A stretch of 64,000 bases of DNA from Chromera velia (lineage: Eukaryota; Sar; Chromeraceae), in contig JAHBMJ010001890.1 of assembly GCA_018398765.1 (NCBI GenBank), forward strand, positions 20,041-84,040. The letters run 5' to 3'. Each line of letters starts with the position of its first letter. The stretch's first letter is position 1. The translations under genes and the position numbers were made by a program. Positions 45,555-58,400 of this stretch are shown here, one piece after another. Under the pieces are notes generated by a model. It was not told the origin of the DNA, made no database searches, and saw nothing but the letters and a program-made list of their open reading frames with translations.

Positions 45555-48500
45555 TCAATCAACTTTGATTGCTGAGTACATGTATCTGACAAATGCAAAG
45601 GAAGCCGTCAACCCGAAGAATCCTGCAAGCACGAAATCACACACAGAGACCAAATACGTCACATACTTGACATTCAAATCGCCGCATGTCCAACGGGAGG
45701 GGAGTGGTGGCACGAAGCGAACCAGATGCTTTACTTTACGCACACGAAGTACGAAGAGAAAAAAAAGAAATTCGAAGAGAACAAGCTGCAAGTGCATGTC
45801 AGCAGCACATCCTAGGTTCCTCCCCATCTCCTCATAAATTTTCTGCCCACTCTTTTTTTTGGGGACTTTCAGCTTTGCCGTTTCGAACAAAGCGAAATCA
45901 AAGTAAAAATCGTCATTGGACGCCTCGATCTATGTTTCTTTCTTTTCGTACCGCACCGGCCTAGATTGTTGGGGCGGCACCTCTTAGTCAAATCACGCAG
46001 GAGTCAGAAAAGGGTTCACTCCCTTTCCGCTTCATTTTGTCATTCACGCAGTCAGTCTGTGGGCGGAAACTTTGAAATTCCAAAACTTCACTCAGGCCCC
46101 CTGCAGACGGACCCCCCCCTTCATCCTTCACATCCATCCCCCCATACCCTCCCCACCCACACCCCAACCCCCTTCCCCACTCTCTCTCTCTCTCTCTCTC
46201 TCTCAGAAATACTCACCAGCGCTCAAGGCAAATGCATAGGACATGAGACCCATGTACCCAAAGTAAATCAGAGAGGGCACTCCGCTTTGGACGTGCAACC
46301 TGCAGAGAGAGACAGGAATCGGCTGCATGCTTCACGAATTCCCGAGAGAAGAGGAAAAAGGCACTCACTCACTCACTCCATGGACCTGTTCTTTCTTTCT
46401 CTGAGGGTAGCTACGCAGGAATTAAGGGAAGAAGAAAGCGGATCGAGATGAAAAAAAACTGACACACTTGCTGGCACAGTAGATGGAGAACTGACTTGCT
46501 GGCATAGTAGATGGAGAACGCATAAAAGTAGAGCCCGCTGGAGGCCGACGCAAAGAAACTTCGCCACCACCATCTGCAAACCCCGAGAGAGACACATGCA
46601 CAGACAAGCACACCAATTGGTCTTTTCTTCTTTTCTCCTTCAGCTCCTGATCATACAGAGGTGCCCTGGCAGATACAAAGGCGAATGGACTGGCAGGAAG
46701 GAAATCAAGCCAGACGCGCAGACAAGCAGAAAGGCAGTACAGAAAACAACTCTCGTCGATCTCCTCTGTCCCCCCCCCNNNNNNNNNNNNNNNNNNNNNN
46801 NNNNNNNNNNNNNNNNNNNNNNNNNNNNNNNNNNNNNNNNNNNNNNNNNNNNNNNNNNNNNNNNNNNNNNNNNNNNNNNNNNNNNNNNNNNNNNNNNNNN
46901 NNNNNNNNNNNNNNNNNNNNNNNNNNNNNNNNNNNNNNNNNNNNNNNNNNNNNNNNNNNNNNNNNNNNNNNNNNNNNNNNNNNNNNNNNNNNNNNNNNNN
47001 NNNNNNNNNNNNNNNNNNNNNNNNNNNNNNNNNNNNNNNNNNNNNNNNNNNNNNNNNNNNNNNNNNNNNNNNNNNNNNNNNNNNNNNNNNNNNNNNNNNN
47101 NNNNNNNNNNNNNNNNNNNNNNNNNNNNNNNNNNNNNNNNNNNNNNNNNNNNNNNNNNNNNNNNNNNNNNNNNNNNNNNNNNNNNNNNNNNNNNNNNNNN
47201 NNNNNNNNNNNNNNNNNNNNNNNNNNNNNNGGACAGGAAAAAAAAAAAATCTGTCGAAGCGGCCCTGCAGATCAGACGAGGGCCGGGGCGGGGAGGAGAA
47301 AGGCAAAAAAAAGGATTCGTTCGAATCAGTCAAGTCAATCTGGGGCAGACAGGCAACAGCAACAGCCATGCAGTCGGACGGACAACCAATGCGCGAACAA
47401 ACATCCTGGAAGAGGAACAATCATCCTGGCATCACTTGCCGTGACTGCTCAATTGATTCACTCACTCACTGACTGACTGACTGACCCAAATGGGAAGATG
47501 CCCATGAGAAGGTCAAGCCAGTAAGTGCGCACATACCAGGGTTGCTCCTGCAGACAGGCAGGCAGGCAGACAGGATGGTGACCAAGACCTGAATACAGGC
47601 GTGTCCTGCTGCTTCCTCATTTCATTTTAAGCGAGCTGCCATGTGGTGTGAATGAAGAAGGCCAACATGATAGATTGAAAGAAAGGACAGAAACACATGA
47701 TGCAGTCAGAGTTTTGGTCATTCAATCAATCAGTCAATTGACCAAGAGATGAATCCAGGGCTGCGTTTCTTCTTTTCATGAATGATTGATTGTCAAGAAG
47801 CATTCTGTTTTGCCTCTCTCTTCACGAGTGAGGCTGCCTGCACGGCCCTTCTTTCTGTTTTGAGAAACACAAATCGTATCCGCTTGTTTTCCATTTCTTC
47901 ATTCCAACAAAGAGAGACTGACGGACAGACACAAAGAAAGACGAGCAGACATTTTTGAGGCCGACTGACTGACTGACAGGTATTTGTCGTGGAATCTTGT
48001 TTGTCCTAACTGGAACTTCGATCATCGCTTGTTTGAAACCCGCAAATGCTCCCTGCATGATCGAGAGGAAAAGAAGGAAAAACAGCCAGAGCAGTGGGTA
48101 ACGAGCGAGTCATGTGGGGAACATAAAGATAAGCATCAAATACTGTAAGCATCAAATACTGTGTCCGTCAGGGAACGACTTGCAGAGCATGCATGGCAAA
48201 TGCAGCACTGGAGGTGCAAAAAAAGGGAGTGGACGTGCATTCACAAGGTAGGGAAGCAGCCAGGTGGCAGAGAGCGTGCAATAGAAAGGAGCAAACGCAT
48301 AGCAAGACTGCACACAGAGAGGGAGGTGCATGCATAGGGGACTGAGGGACTGACCATGAACACCAAAGGAGTGGAAATGCAGAACCACAACAACAAAAGT
48401 GTAAACAGAGTCGAGAAAGAGACCTGAACGGAGGGAGGGAGGGAGAAAGCGATTTTTTTTGTGAACAATGCAGGTCCAAACGGCCAGAAAAGAAGCGCAG

Positions 48501-49460
48501 CAACGGACGAACAGAAAGACCGATGCCAAAGTCAGAGAAGAGAAGAGACCGAGGAAGAACGTGCATATCAATGGACCGATCGCAAATCATTCACATGGGC
48601 CGTCCAAAGGGTGGAAGTTCCATCGGCGGTTTCCGCCGTCATATTTGCCTAGACATTGACGCAGACAAGAACAAGGGCCCGAATCCGATCCCTCCCCTCT
48701 TTCCCCCTCAGAGCTACGATGGCATGGTCTGTTGGAGGACGAAGGCAACGCAAACAGGTGAGGAGCCAAACATCGCTGATGAAAATCCGGAGGATCCCGC
48801 ATATGTGCTTTTTTTACATGTACACACGCGCCCACACCGAATCAAACAAAAGCCGACATGCAGAAAAATGCTAACTGCATGCATGCATGTATCCTGACTG
48901 ACTGACTGACTGACCGCCCCCGATGAGCCCTCCGAGATGAGGGCAGCGTTGATGCAGAAGAAGAGCCCAAACGCCATGCCAGGAAAGATCAACGCAGCCA
49001 TCACAATCAGCTTCCGTGCATCTGAGCCCTACAATCAATCAATCAATGAATCAATCAATCAATGAATCAATCAATGAATCAATGAATCAATCAATCAATC
49101 AATCAATGAATCAATGAATCAATCAATCAATCAATGAATCAATGAATCAATGAATCAATGAATCAATGAATCAATCAATCAATCAATGAATCAATGAATC
49201 AATCAATCAATCAATCAATCAATGAATCAATCAATGAATCAATCAATGAATCAATGAATCAATCAATCAATCAATCAATGAATCAATGAATCAATCAATC
49301 AATCAATGAATCAATCAATCAATCAATCAATCAATGACTCAATGAATCAATCAATCAATGAATCAATGAATCAATCAATCAATGAATCAATCAATAAATC
49401 AATCAATCAATCAATGAATCAATGAATCAATCAATCAATCAATGAATCAATGAATCAATG

Positions 49461-49494
<34 letters not shown>

Positions 49495-52400
49495 ATGGTG
49501 CATGGTCGTTCAGCAAAAAAAACAGGAAGAACAGACAGAAACGCAGGCACCTCGTCCAAGCACCGAAAGCACAAAAATTTATATTTCAATTCTTACGACG
49601 AACGAACAGGGGAAGAAAGGACAGAAAGAGGACGACGGCGCATTCGGTCGGTGTCTCCTTTCTTTCTTTTGACAAGAGACTGCATGTAAGGAGGAGCGGG
49701 ACTGAGTGGGTCGGAAATTGAGAGTATGAGTGAGTACTCGACTGAATGTGAGTCAGTGAATGGATGAGAGAGTGATGAGTTAGTGAGTCAACGCATGCCA
49801 TCATTGTGTTTTCTTCCGTTATTTCTTCTCTTCTTTCCTTTCTCTCTGCCTTTCTGTCCTTTCTTTCGTTCGTCCGTCCATCCGTTCTTTCGTTATCGCC
49901 TGTTTTCTTTCCCCATTTCCAATCTCCCCCCTCGACCAGTTGACTGACGAGAAAGAACTTATAAAGCCGCGCCGCCGTGTATCCATTCAAAAGAGCCAAA
50001 ACGACAAACAACACCAGCATCGACTGCAGCACCATGCCTCTGTGCTGAGGCGACACCAGACCCAAAGCGGCAGCAACCATCAGAACCTGTAGACAGACCG
50101 GGAAGGAAACAAAAGGGGGACGGAAGGAAATTGACTGACAGACTGACTCACTGACGGACCGACAGAACGATAGACAGATGGGAGATGGAGTAAGGTACGC
50201 AGATGAAGAAGCCAAATGGACGGTGTTTTTCCTTCATTCTTCCTACCGACAAGACAAAGAGAGACAGACGGGGATAGGCGGAAATAAAAAATACCGTGTC
50301 CGAAATCTCCTCCTGCTTGGTCTGCATCCGCTTGCTTACAAAGAACATCTGTGTTGCCTGACAAAGCACGTCGCAGGATCGGCCATGGTCTTTTCTGACA
50401 AATCTTGGATGCCATATTGAAAATGAAAGAAGCCTCAATACATGGGGCGTTGGACGGCTGCCCGCCTCAATGTCCGACCAACCGACCAAGAACATCATGG
50501 ACAGTTGTGCCCCTGTGCCCGCTAACGTGCTGAGTACACGGCAATGCACAGGTTTCCTGAACACGTCCGCGTGGACGAGCTTCCATCCAGCTGCAATCAA
50601 GTCAAGTGAAAAAGCCAAAAGTCAAAGAAACGCACCGATGGGTGAGTGCGCAGGGATGGGACCCGATGGCATTCGATGGCATTCAAAGACAGAGAGAGAA
50701 CGTAGTTCTAACGATAGCCAAGATTCCCTTCAAATCATCAGACCAACGATTGATTGATCAAGTGCTCAAGTTCCCTAACATGCCTTCCAGACATGAACAT
50801 ACATAAAACATCTTTGGAAGATCAGACGAGGAAGACGGTGTGTTTGTTGTCTTCTCCACCAATCAAGATAGACATACAGCCTATATGTTTCTTCTTCTCC
50901 CTTCTTTTCTTCATGTACATAACTAACAGACAGACAGACAGAAAGACAGGGGGTCGGAAGGACTGGACAGCAAGAAACACACTTCCTCCCTCCCTCCAAC
51001 CATCCAGCCGACCTTCATCCATCAGATCGCCCTCCCCAGAAATGTCTTCTACTTGGAGTCCCACCTGCAGGTCACTCGATGGATTGATCAGGTGTGCAGG
51101 CAGGCGGCAGACAGACACTGTCTGTGTGCACGAGAGAAGAATTAAGGAGGGATACACTTAGGAGTGCAAATGTGTGAGTTCACTTAGGCGCGCGCTTGCG
51201 GGCCCATCATCTGATGATCGAGAGGGAAAGAGACAGGGAAGAAAAGCGCGCACACCCACACACGTATTGCCCCGCCCCCCACGCCACCCGACACATACAC
51301 ACGCACACGCACACCCAGGCCCCATGCATCAGAACAGACTGATGGACAGACAGACCGACGGACTGACCTTATTGTAGAGGTCGATGTCTTTCTTCAGCGA
51401 CCGGAGAAGAATCGTCGCGACAAACCCTGAGTTTTTGAAATACAGGCGCACAATCACACACTTTAATTGACCTTTACATGCACAGACTTCCACACAGACA
51501 GACAGACAGACAGACAGAAAGGCAGAAAGTGCACCAAGAGGGACTCCAGGCCGCAGCCCGAAGTAAGATCAAGATACAGAAAAGCGTACGCCATGGAGCT
51601 CAGGAGGCACTCAACCCCCTTCCTTTCCCATCTCTCTTCTCTTCTCTTCTCTCTGCTGTTGCCCTCCGTCGATCGACCCATGTGCACGCAAGCGCGCTTC
51701 TATTTCTCCTTTTCTCTTGACAATTGGTAGAGACTCGCTCTCTTTCCCGCAGGCGCTTTCACACAGAGGATCTTCTCTTTGTACTATTACCAGCTGAAAG
51801 GTACCACAAGAGGACGAAAGAATAAACCACAAAGGCATGCATCGAAAAAGAGAAAGAGAGAGAATCTCTTCCCCCCCTAGGGGCCCACCTGAGAAGAACA
51901 GAATGATGAGGCCCCAGTTGATGGCATGGAACCAGTGCTGGGCCGTCCCGATGGTCTCCGAGCTCTCACGTAATCTGTCCCACCTGCATCCATGTTTCTT
52001 CCATGCGATCGATCGATCGATCATGCGAGCGAGCGAGAGAGAGAAAGGGAGAGAGAGAGAGCACTCAGGAATTCAGGAGCCAGAGTCATAAACCCCATGC
52101 CATGCCATCCAACAGGCAAGGCAACTCTCCGTGCGAACAGACAGACAAAAAAACAGTCAACTGTCAATTCTTTCTCTGGGTCCAAAAGAACATCAGAAGG
52201 CAAAATGATGATGAGGGACCCCTCTATCCGTCTACCCTGCCAGGGCGGTCGAAGAAGAAGAAGGGGTTTCCAGGGGCACCGAAAAACCCAAAAGTGTTGC
52301 ACATCAAATTTCACGCCAAAAACACATCAAAGAGCACACACACACACACACACTCACACACACAGAGGGGGAGATAGAGAGGGAGGGAGGGAGGGAGGGA

Positions 52401-54029
52401 GGGCGACTTACCGGCTCGCCCAAGTCGTCTCTGTGTTTTCACTCCACTCGACTTCATAAGCAAACCGGATGGTCTCCCCAGCCTTCACCTCTGCAAGCCC
52501 CGTAGCCCCTGCAAGAATTACGATAACGAACAAACATGCACAAGCGACAATGTTCTGCATCAATCACAAGGGGAATGATGACTTTTGGTTCGAAGCCCCA
52601 ACTGCCCGTGCCATGAAACGGGACTCAGTCACATGCTCACAACTCCCCTTTTCACATGAGAAAGGCAGGCGGTCTCTTCCCTCTCTGGTGAAATCAACCA
52701 GCGTCAGTCAGTGAAAGAAAAAACAACCCAGCATTCCGGTGACGGCATACCCGCTTTTTTCCCCCTCTTCTGTATCTTCACTTTTCTATCTGCACAAATT
52801 GTCGTTCTGTCCGCATTTTTTTCGTTCAAATGGATCTTTCCACGGACTTGCAATCATTCCAACATCAGACATGACCAAGAGACCCCTATAGCCGCAGAGA
52901 CCGACCTCCCGCTTGTGTGAGCGTGTTGCATTTGTCCTCCGTCAGATCCGCTTTGTCCAGGCTTCGTGGTTTGACCCCCACAGCCACCACTCTATACGTT
53001 CCCTGTTTAGTTACATGGTACTGCAGCTGTAGAGTCACAAAGTTGTGGATGAAGTACCGCTGTGTGCTCTCGTCCTTTGTGCCAATCAGAAAGAGCTGCT
53101 TTTCCGATGAGGCCGAGGAAAGGTCCCCCGCAGTGGCGGGAAGGTCGTCAACGACCCAATTTATCACGTACTGCTTGTCAATGAAATTTTGGAACTTCTC
53201 GGCAGCCTCTGGTGTCAGGGGTTTGTCACAGAGCACCCTGCACTTCACATTCTCGGCCATCTTCAAAGAGTAGTCCGAATTCTCCAGGGCATCTCCGGCA
53301 AGAATCTGTCCAAGGTGCATCGAATACCTGGGGGGGGAGAGGCGGAGATTTCAAGCAAACAGAACAGAGAAAGAAATGAAAAATCAGAAAGCACCTGCCC
53401 TGCCTCCGTGGCTCTGTGGCCGGTAGTGCTCCACTCCTTTTGTAACTGGCCAGTCTGGATTTTTACCTGACGCACGCAGCTGATCCTGCCTTCTCTTGGT
53501 ACAGGGTCCTTCCATCAATCAAGAATTCACACTCCGTCAAGATCCGAGGGGACCACAGGGAATGAACGTTTGTGCACGTGCTAATGACTCAGAAGAGGAG
53601 AAGAAACTCCCAGTACTTGCGCGCAAACGTATCCCTACTCCTCCACTCTGCGCCTTTGTGCGCGCACGCACTGAGAATACGTGCACCCACCGACGCACTT
53701 ACCGGGTGATTTTTTGGGGGCTGCAGAAGTCGAGGTGATAGAATGAGTAGGGAATTTGCGTTTGGGGAGAGGTCATTTTGTTCACCTTCAGGGGCACCGA
53801 ATCTCCCGGGTTGTACTCCTGCAGGCAGGTAGGCAGGCATGATCCCATGGAGACATATATACGGATGTCAGGTTGCTCCTGGATACATCGACCCATGAGT
53901 TCATGTGGGGAACAGAAGGTGCAGGTAAACAGAGAGCAAGGGGAGGGTGCAGACCGTCGGTTGGAACCCAGGAATGTGCAGCGCCATGGCTCCAAGGGGC
54001 AGGAGCGCCGCCGCAATTACCACAAGCAT
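45555..54029 (-). CDS. TM9SF: transmembrane 9 superfamily protein (nonaspanin), at least 17 exons, one or more lost in a gap
   Basis: Exons, minus strand: 54029-53955, 53818-53703, 53327-52906, 52508-52412 (or from 52490), 51983-51889, 51426-51368, 51064-51013, 50590-50487, 50086-49949, 49028-48915, 48423-48355, 48052-47978, 47547-47486, [gap], 46573-46496, 46299-46217, 45622-45555. All visible phases join: 569 codons, plus roughly 50 expected in the N run. A signal peptide (MLVVIAAALLPLGAMA) leads to the luminal domain (GDSVPLKVNKMTS, LGQILAGDALENSDY). TM9SF hallmarks follow: GWKLVHADVFRKP, ALGLVSPQHRG, NGYTAARLYKFF, NKIPRQIP, EQPWYV, RWWWRSFFASASSGLY, FVRYMYSAIKVD. The C-terminal KVD fits the KXD/E COPI-binding signal that keeps the family in the Golgi/endosomes. 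These proteins help sort membrane cargo. The missing part should cover the FIE...YYVFGF...CAEITIV region. Confidence 0.95.
46466..46517 (-). repeat. duplicated splice donor in the TM9SF gene
   Basis: The exon end reading CTACTATGCCAGCAA plus its GT (46493-46517) recurs after 3 bases at 46466-46490 with one mismatch. The shift is 28 bases, so use of the second donor would change the frame. The first donor joins correctly to the next exon. Confidence 0.9.
46779..47230. other. assembly gap (452 N)
   Basis: Undetermined bases inside the TM9SF gene. The run is bordered on the left by a C run and on the right by an A run, which suggests a low-complexity cause. The frames that cross it are meaningless. 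Confidence 1.
49032..49493. repeat. (AATC)n / (GAATC) array in a TM9SF intron
   Basis: About 460 bases of AATC units, with ATGA variants spaced irregularly, ending close to the acceptor of the exon at 49028. Confidence 0.95.
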
Positions 54030-55166
54030 CTCCGAGAATGTCGTTGTCAGGAGATGCGGAGGAGACTGAAAGGAAGACGAACGGGAAGAGAAGCAGGTTG
54101 GATCAGAGAAAAATCATTCGGCAAAATGATATCAAGTCTGGCGGGAAGAAAACGATAATTTACTAGAGGTCTTTGATCACTCAAGTTCAAGCCTTGTGTG
54201 TCGACATCAAAATGAGGTTCATCGGTCGGCTGTGGACTCAGTGTGGATCAGTCCTGGGAAATGATGGGAAGTCAAGGGACGCGGAGACAGTGAATTCAAT
54301 GCATGGCCCCTGCTCACGCGAGTCCCATCCAGCCCACTTCTTTGCCACGCGCGCGGCGCCGCCAATTATGGGATTGTGCTTGGGGCTTTCGCTCTGGCCG
54401 GCGGGGGCACAGAATGTACAGATACGGAGAAGGAGAGACAAAAGCTTGACGATCTCACTAGCAGAATAAAGAATAATAAAGAAGCGCGCGCCCATTAACA
54501 AAACCCTCAATCATCATTAATTGAGAAACAGGTGGAAATTGCGTAATAGGTGGCTGCTTCAGCCTTCAGCTGCTAGGGGAGGGGGGGGGACTGAAAAGAA
54601 AGTCTGGGAGATGATCACCCTCATATCATCGTTCCTGCCTCTGAGGCTCTGACAAGTATGAGAGCGGTAGAGGAATGTATATACAAATTGATATGATCTC
54701 GTGTTGTTATATGTGAATGAGTCAATGCGCTAGGTAACGCTAGATTAAGAAATCAATATTGCATGTCATGCCTCGTGGTTTACCAAAGCCTAAGTGGTGG
54801 TTCACCAGTTTTAACCGCCTCGATTCAAATCAATTCTAGATTCAATTCAATTCAATTCAAAAGAACTTAAAATATTGTTTTACTATAAGATTTGTAGTTA
54901 GATTTGCAGCTAAGTTTAACAACTGTCTATAAGTTATGCAGCCCATGCTAGAGGCCATGGCTGTCATACATTCATCTTAGGCTACTAAAAAAAACATTAA
55001 AACTTTAAAAAAAATAAAAGTTAAATTCAAAATAATTTTTATTAAAAAGTTATAAAGAATGTCTTAATTTTTCACAGTAATTTTTTTTTAAGATTCCAAT
55101 TTTAGTTTTAATTCTATTCATTTTGAATACTTTCAACTTTGAAACCTCTTACTAAGTTATTATTAT
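54030..55166. other. TM9SF upstream region, then AT-rich DNA flanking the LTR element
   Basis: 54030-54480 is the upstream region of the minus-strand TM9SF gene. The frame remains open for about 14 codons above the chosen ATG without another ATG, so an unseen 5' exon is possible. 54480-55166 is AT-rich with no gene, the apparent insertion context of the retroelement. Confidence 0.5.
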
Positions 55167-55460
55167 TGTAAGCAGAATACGGGGCTAGAACTCTCAACGC
55201 TAACGATGTGCATTCAGAGTTTATAGACTATAAGAGTTTGACCTAGAGAGGTTCGTACATTGTTCCTTCGATCAAGCCAGTCTAACGATCGTTAGTGATC
55301 GTTAGCTAATTCGAATGCATGCAGATCGATGTCACTTTATTCAGTCCTGTGCCAAACCACACTTATTGAAGTCCGCGCGCGCATCACCGCGGCGCCGCCG
55401 GCTTCACGGCTCCGCCATTCCGCGGGCCTGTCGCGTACTTGCCGCTGTAGCCGGCCTACA
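55167..55460 (-). repeat. 3' LTR of the Ty3/gypsy element
   Basis: About 294 bp, TG...CA ends (plus strand TGTAAGCAG to GGCCTACA), matching the copy at 61070-61364. Confidence 0.95.
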
Positions 55461-58400
55461 CCTGCCCGCTGCTTCGAAACCGACGTCCACGCTCGGTTCC
55501 AGTGGCTGCACACATCCATAACTAATCGACCTCGTGGCATTGATTGATAACATGCACCCGTACACTTCATCGAACCATAAATGAACGAAGCAAGTCGGAA
55601 TGCAAAGTCCGACACCCACACTGCCACCCTGCATCTATGTATGATGCAAGATAGATTTGCTTTCTTCCTCGAATCACTTACCAGGGAATTTCATCTTCCC
55701 AAAACTCATATACACGCATTCCACTCCACAAACCTCTTAGTTCTGCCCATACTGATTTCACCTCTCTACTTCTTAATTGCCACCTACACCTGCCCGTTGT
55801 TTGCTTCTCTTTCTCCTGCTGTCTCTTCTTTTCTTTGAAGGTATGCAATGCCTCCTTTGCATGTGTCAGGTTAACAGCAGGCTCCCATGATGCATTCTCT
55901 TTACTTTCTCCTTCCCACCACACCAGGTAGTACGCCTGTTTATCTATTTTTCTGTGGTCGAGAATCTTTTTTACTTCATACTCAATCTCTTCTGATGTAG
56001 GCAACCGAACAGCAGGCACAGGATCATCCTTCCTTCTCTCATACTTCTTCAGGTATGATACATTAATCACATTATGACCCTTCATTCCTGCAGGGAATAT
56101 GAGCTCATACGCGTTGCTCCCCACCTTTCTCTCTACCTCGAATGGTCCATAAAATACAGGCTCAAGCTTCCCGTTTGGCTTCCTGCTTCCCTTAAAATAT
56201 GCATTACGTATAAGCAAAAATTCCCCTGGAGCAAATGAAACCTCTTGTCTGTGTGGATCTACTTGTCGAGCTGCTCGTTCTCTTGCTTGCTCAAGTCTCT
56301 CCTTTGTTCTCATGATTTCTGCCTCTCTGCGATCTACAAAGTCTGCTGCTGGCGGACAGAATGACTTAGAACGCACAGAGACAGAAGGTAGGCGAATCAG
56401 GTCACGTCCATACAGAAAGCGAAAAGGAGATATGCCTGTGGCTGGATGCACCGAATCACGATATGCAAACTGACAAGAACACAACCACTTCGGCCAGTCC
56501 GTTTGATGCTCGTTCACGAAACAACGCAACATCTGTTCGATGGTCTGGTTGTCTCTCTTTGTCTGTCCATCTGACTGTGGGTGTCCTCTTGTGCTCATAT
56601 TCAATTTTGTGCCTCACAGCTAAGCGAGTTCCTTCCAAAATGCAGAGAAAAAACGAGGATCACGGTCACTGACCACTGATTGGGGCATCCCGTGCTTGCA
56701 GACAATCCTCTCAAAGACCACCTCGGCTGTCCCTTCTGCTGTAATCTCTTGACATAATGTGAGACTACAGCAAAGAAAGGAGTTTTGGAGAGGATTCTAT
56801 CTACCTCTTCTCCTTTAAACACCACCCTTGGGAGTCCAAATACAAAATCAAGAGAAATAGACTGAAAAGAAAATTTAGGAATAGACAGAGGTTGGAGCAA
56901 TCTATACTGCTTCTCAGTCGGCCTCTTTGCTCTTTGACAGGTATCACACTTTCTAACATACTGAACAACCGATGCGTACATATGTGGCCAATAGAAACTC
57001 CCTGCCAGTTTTAAATATGTTTTCTCTGCCCCCAAATGCCCCCCTGCAGCCGTATTATGATGTTTATAGATGAGGTTTCTTTGTAGTCTCTCTGTCGGGA
57101 TGGCCAGTCTGTCATTGAAATAGAGCAGTCCGTCTTCTATCTGAAACCTCGGAAGAATCAGCCGCAAATGTTGAGGACCAGGCATCTCTTTCTCAGAGTC
57201 TTTGTCAGGGTCTTCAATTTGGAGCCTTGCTTCAAGCACTTCCTTCACCTCCGTCCAGAATTTCTCTTCTTCATATCCTTTCCTTATCCTTTCCAGTAAT
57301 TCCTCATCCGGTTGCACTCTTGATTCCATTTGCAATAATTAATACACTTCTTTTCTTTCTTTATCTTTTTCTTCTTTCTCAGCGTTCACCCCAGGGCACC
57401 TGCTCAGCGCATCTGCCATGCGATTCCGAGTACCGGGCACGTACCTTGGAGTGATGCCGATCTCGTCGAACATGCTAACAAATCTGCGCATACGTGGAGA
57501 CATTAAGGTGTGGTCAGCGGACACATTCACATATTTAAGAGACTCATGATCTGACCACACCTTAGTTGTGTGACTAACGTATGGCCTCCACGATTTGACC
57601 GCAAACACACAGGAAAGAAATTCTTTATCTCTGATCGGACACTTGAGCTCTGCCTGTGTCATTCTACGTGATGCGAATGCATACGGACGGAGCCAGCCGA
57701 TCTCAGGATCTTCCTGCATGAGCGCGGCAGTGAGCGTTTCTGTCGATTCATACGCATCCACAAAAATTTCGAAGGGGCGCGCAGGGTCAGGAATGTAAAG
57801 TTTGACAGTATTCTTCACTGCTCGCTTTACTGCTTCAAAGCTTTCTTCCTCTTTCTTCCCCCCACTCAAATGATTTGTTTCCCTTCAGCAATGCATACAA
57901 AGAGCCTGCTTTCTCATTGAAGCGAGGGACAAACCGTTTTACCCAATTTGCAAACCCCAAAAACGAAAGCACTTCATTTCTATTCTTAGGAGTAGGCCAC
58001 TTACTGACTTGGTCTGTCTTGCTCTGCTCGGGCCGCACTCCGGTCCTGGAGATCTTCAGCCCGAGAAATGTCACCTCAGTCTGCATAAAATAGCATTTCG
58101 ACAATTTTGCATACAATTTATTTTCACTCAACAAACGCAAAACAATTCTGATGTGTCTCTTGTGCTCTTCTCTTGTACGTGAATAAATCAGAATGTCATC
58201 CAGAAAAACTGAAACAAAACGGTCAAGACAAGAGCAAAGAGCAAATTGAATCAACCTCATCGCTGCAGGAGGCGCGTTTGTCAACCTAAAAGAGACAACC
58301 AGCCATTCAAAAGAACCATAGCGTGTAGTGAAAGCTGTCTTTGGGATGTCTTCTTCTCTGACCCTCATTTAGTGATAATACTGCCTGAGGTCCAGTATCA

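Noticed and set aside
46422-47476. Frames of 270-330 codons crossing the N run
   Set aside because: They exist only because N bases contain no stops.
53490-53540. Extra TM9SF exon between 53703 and 53327
   Set aside because: Exons 53818-53703 and 53327-52906 join in phase and in family order without it.
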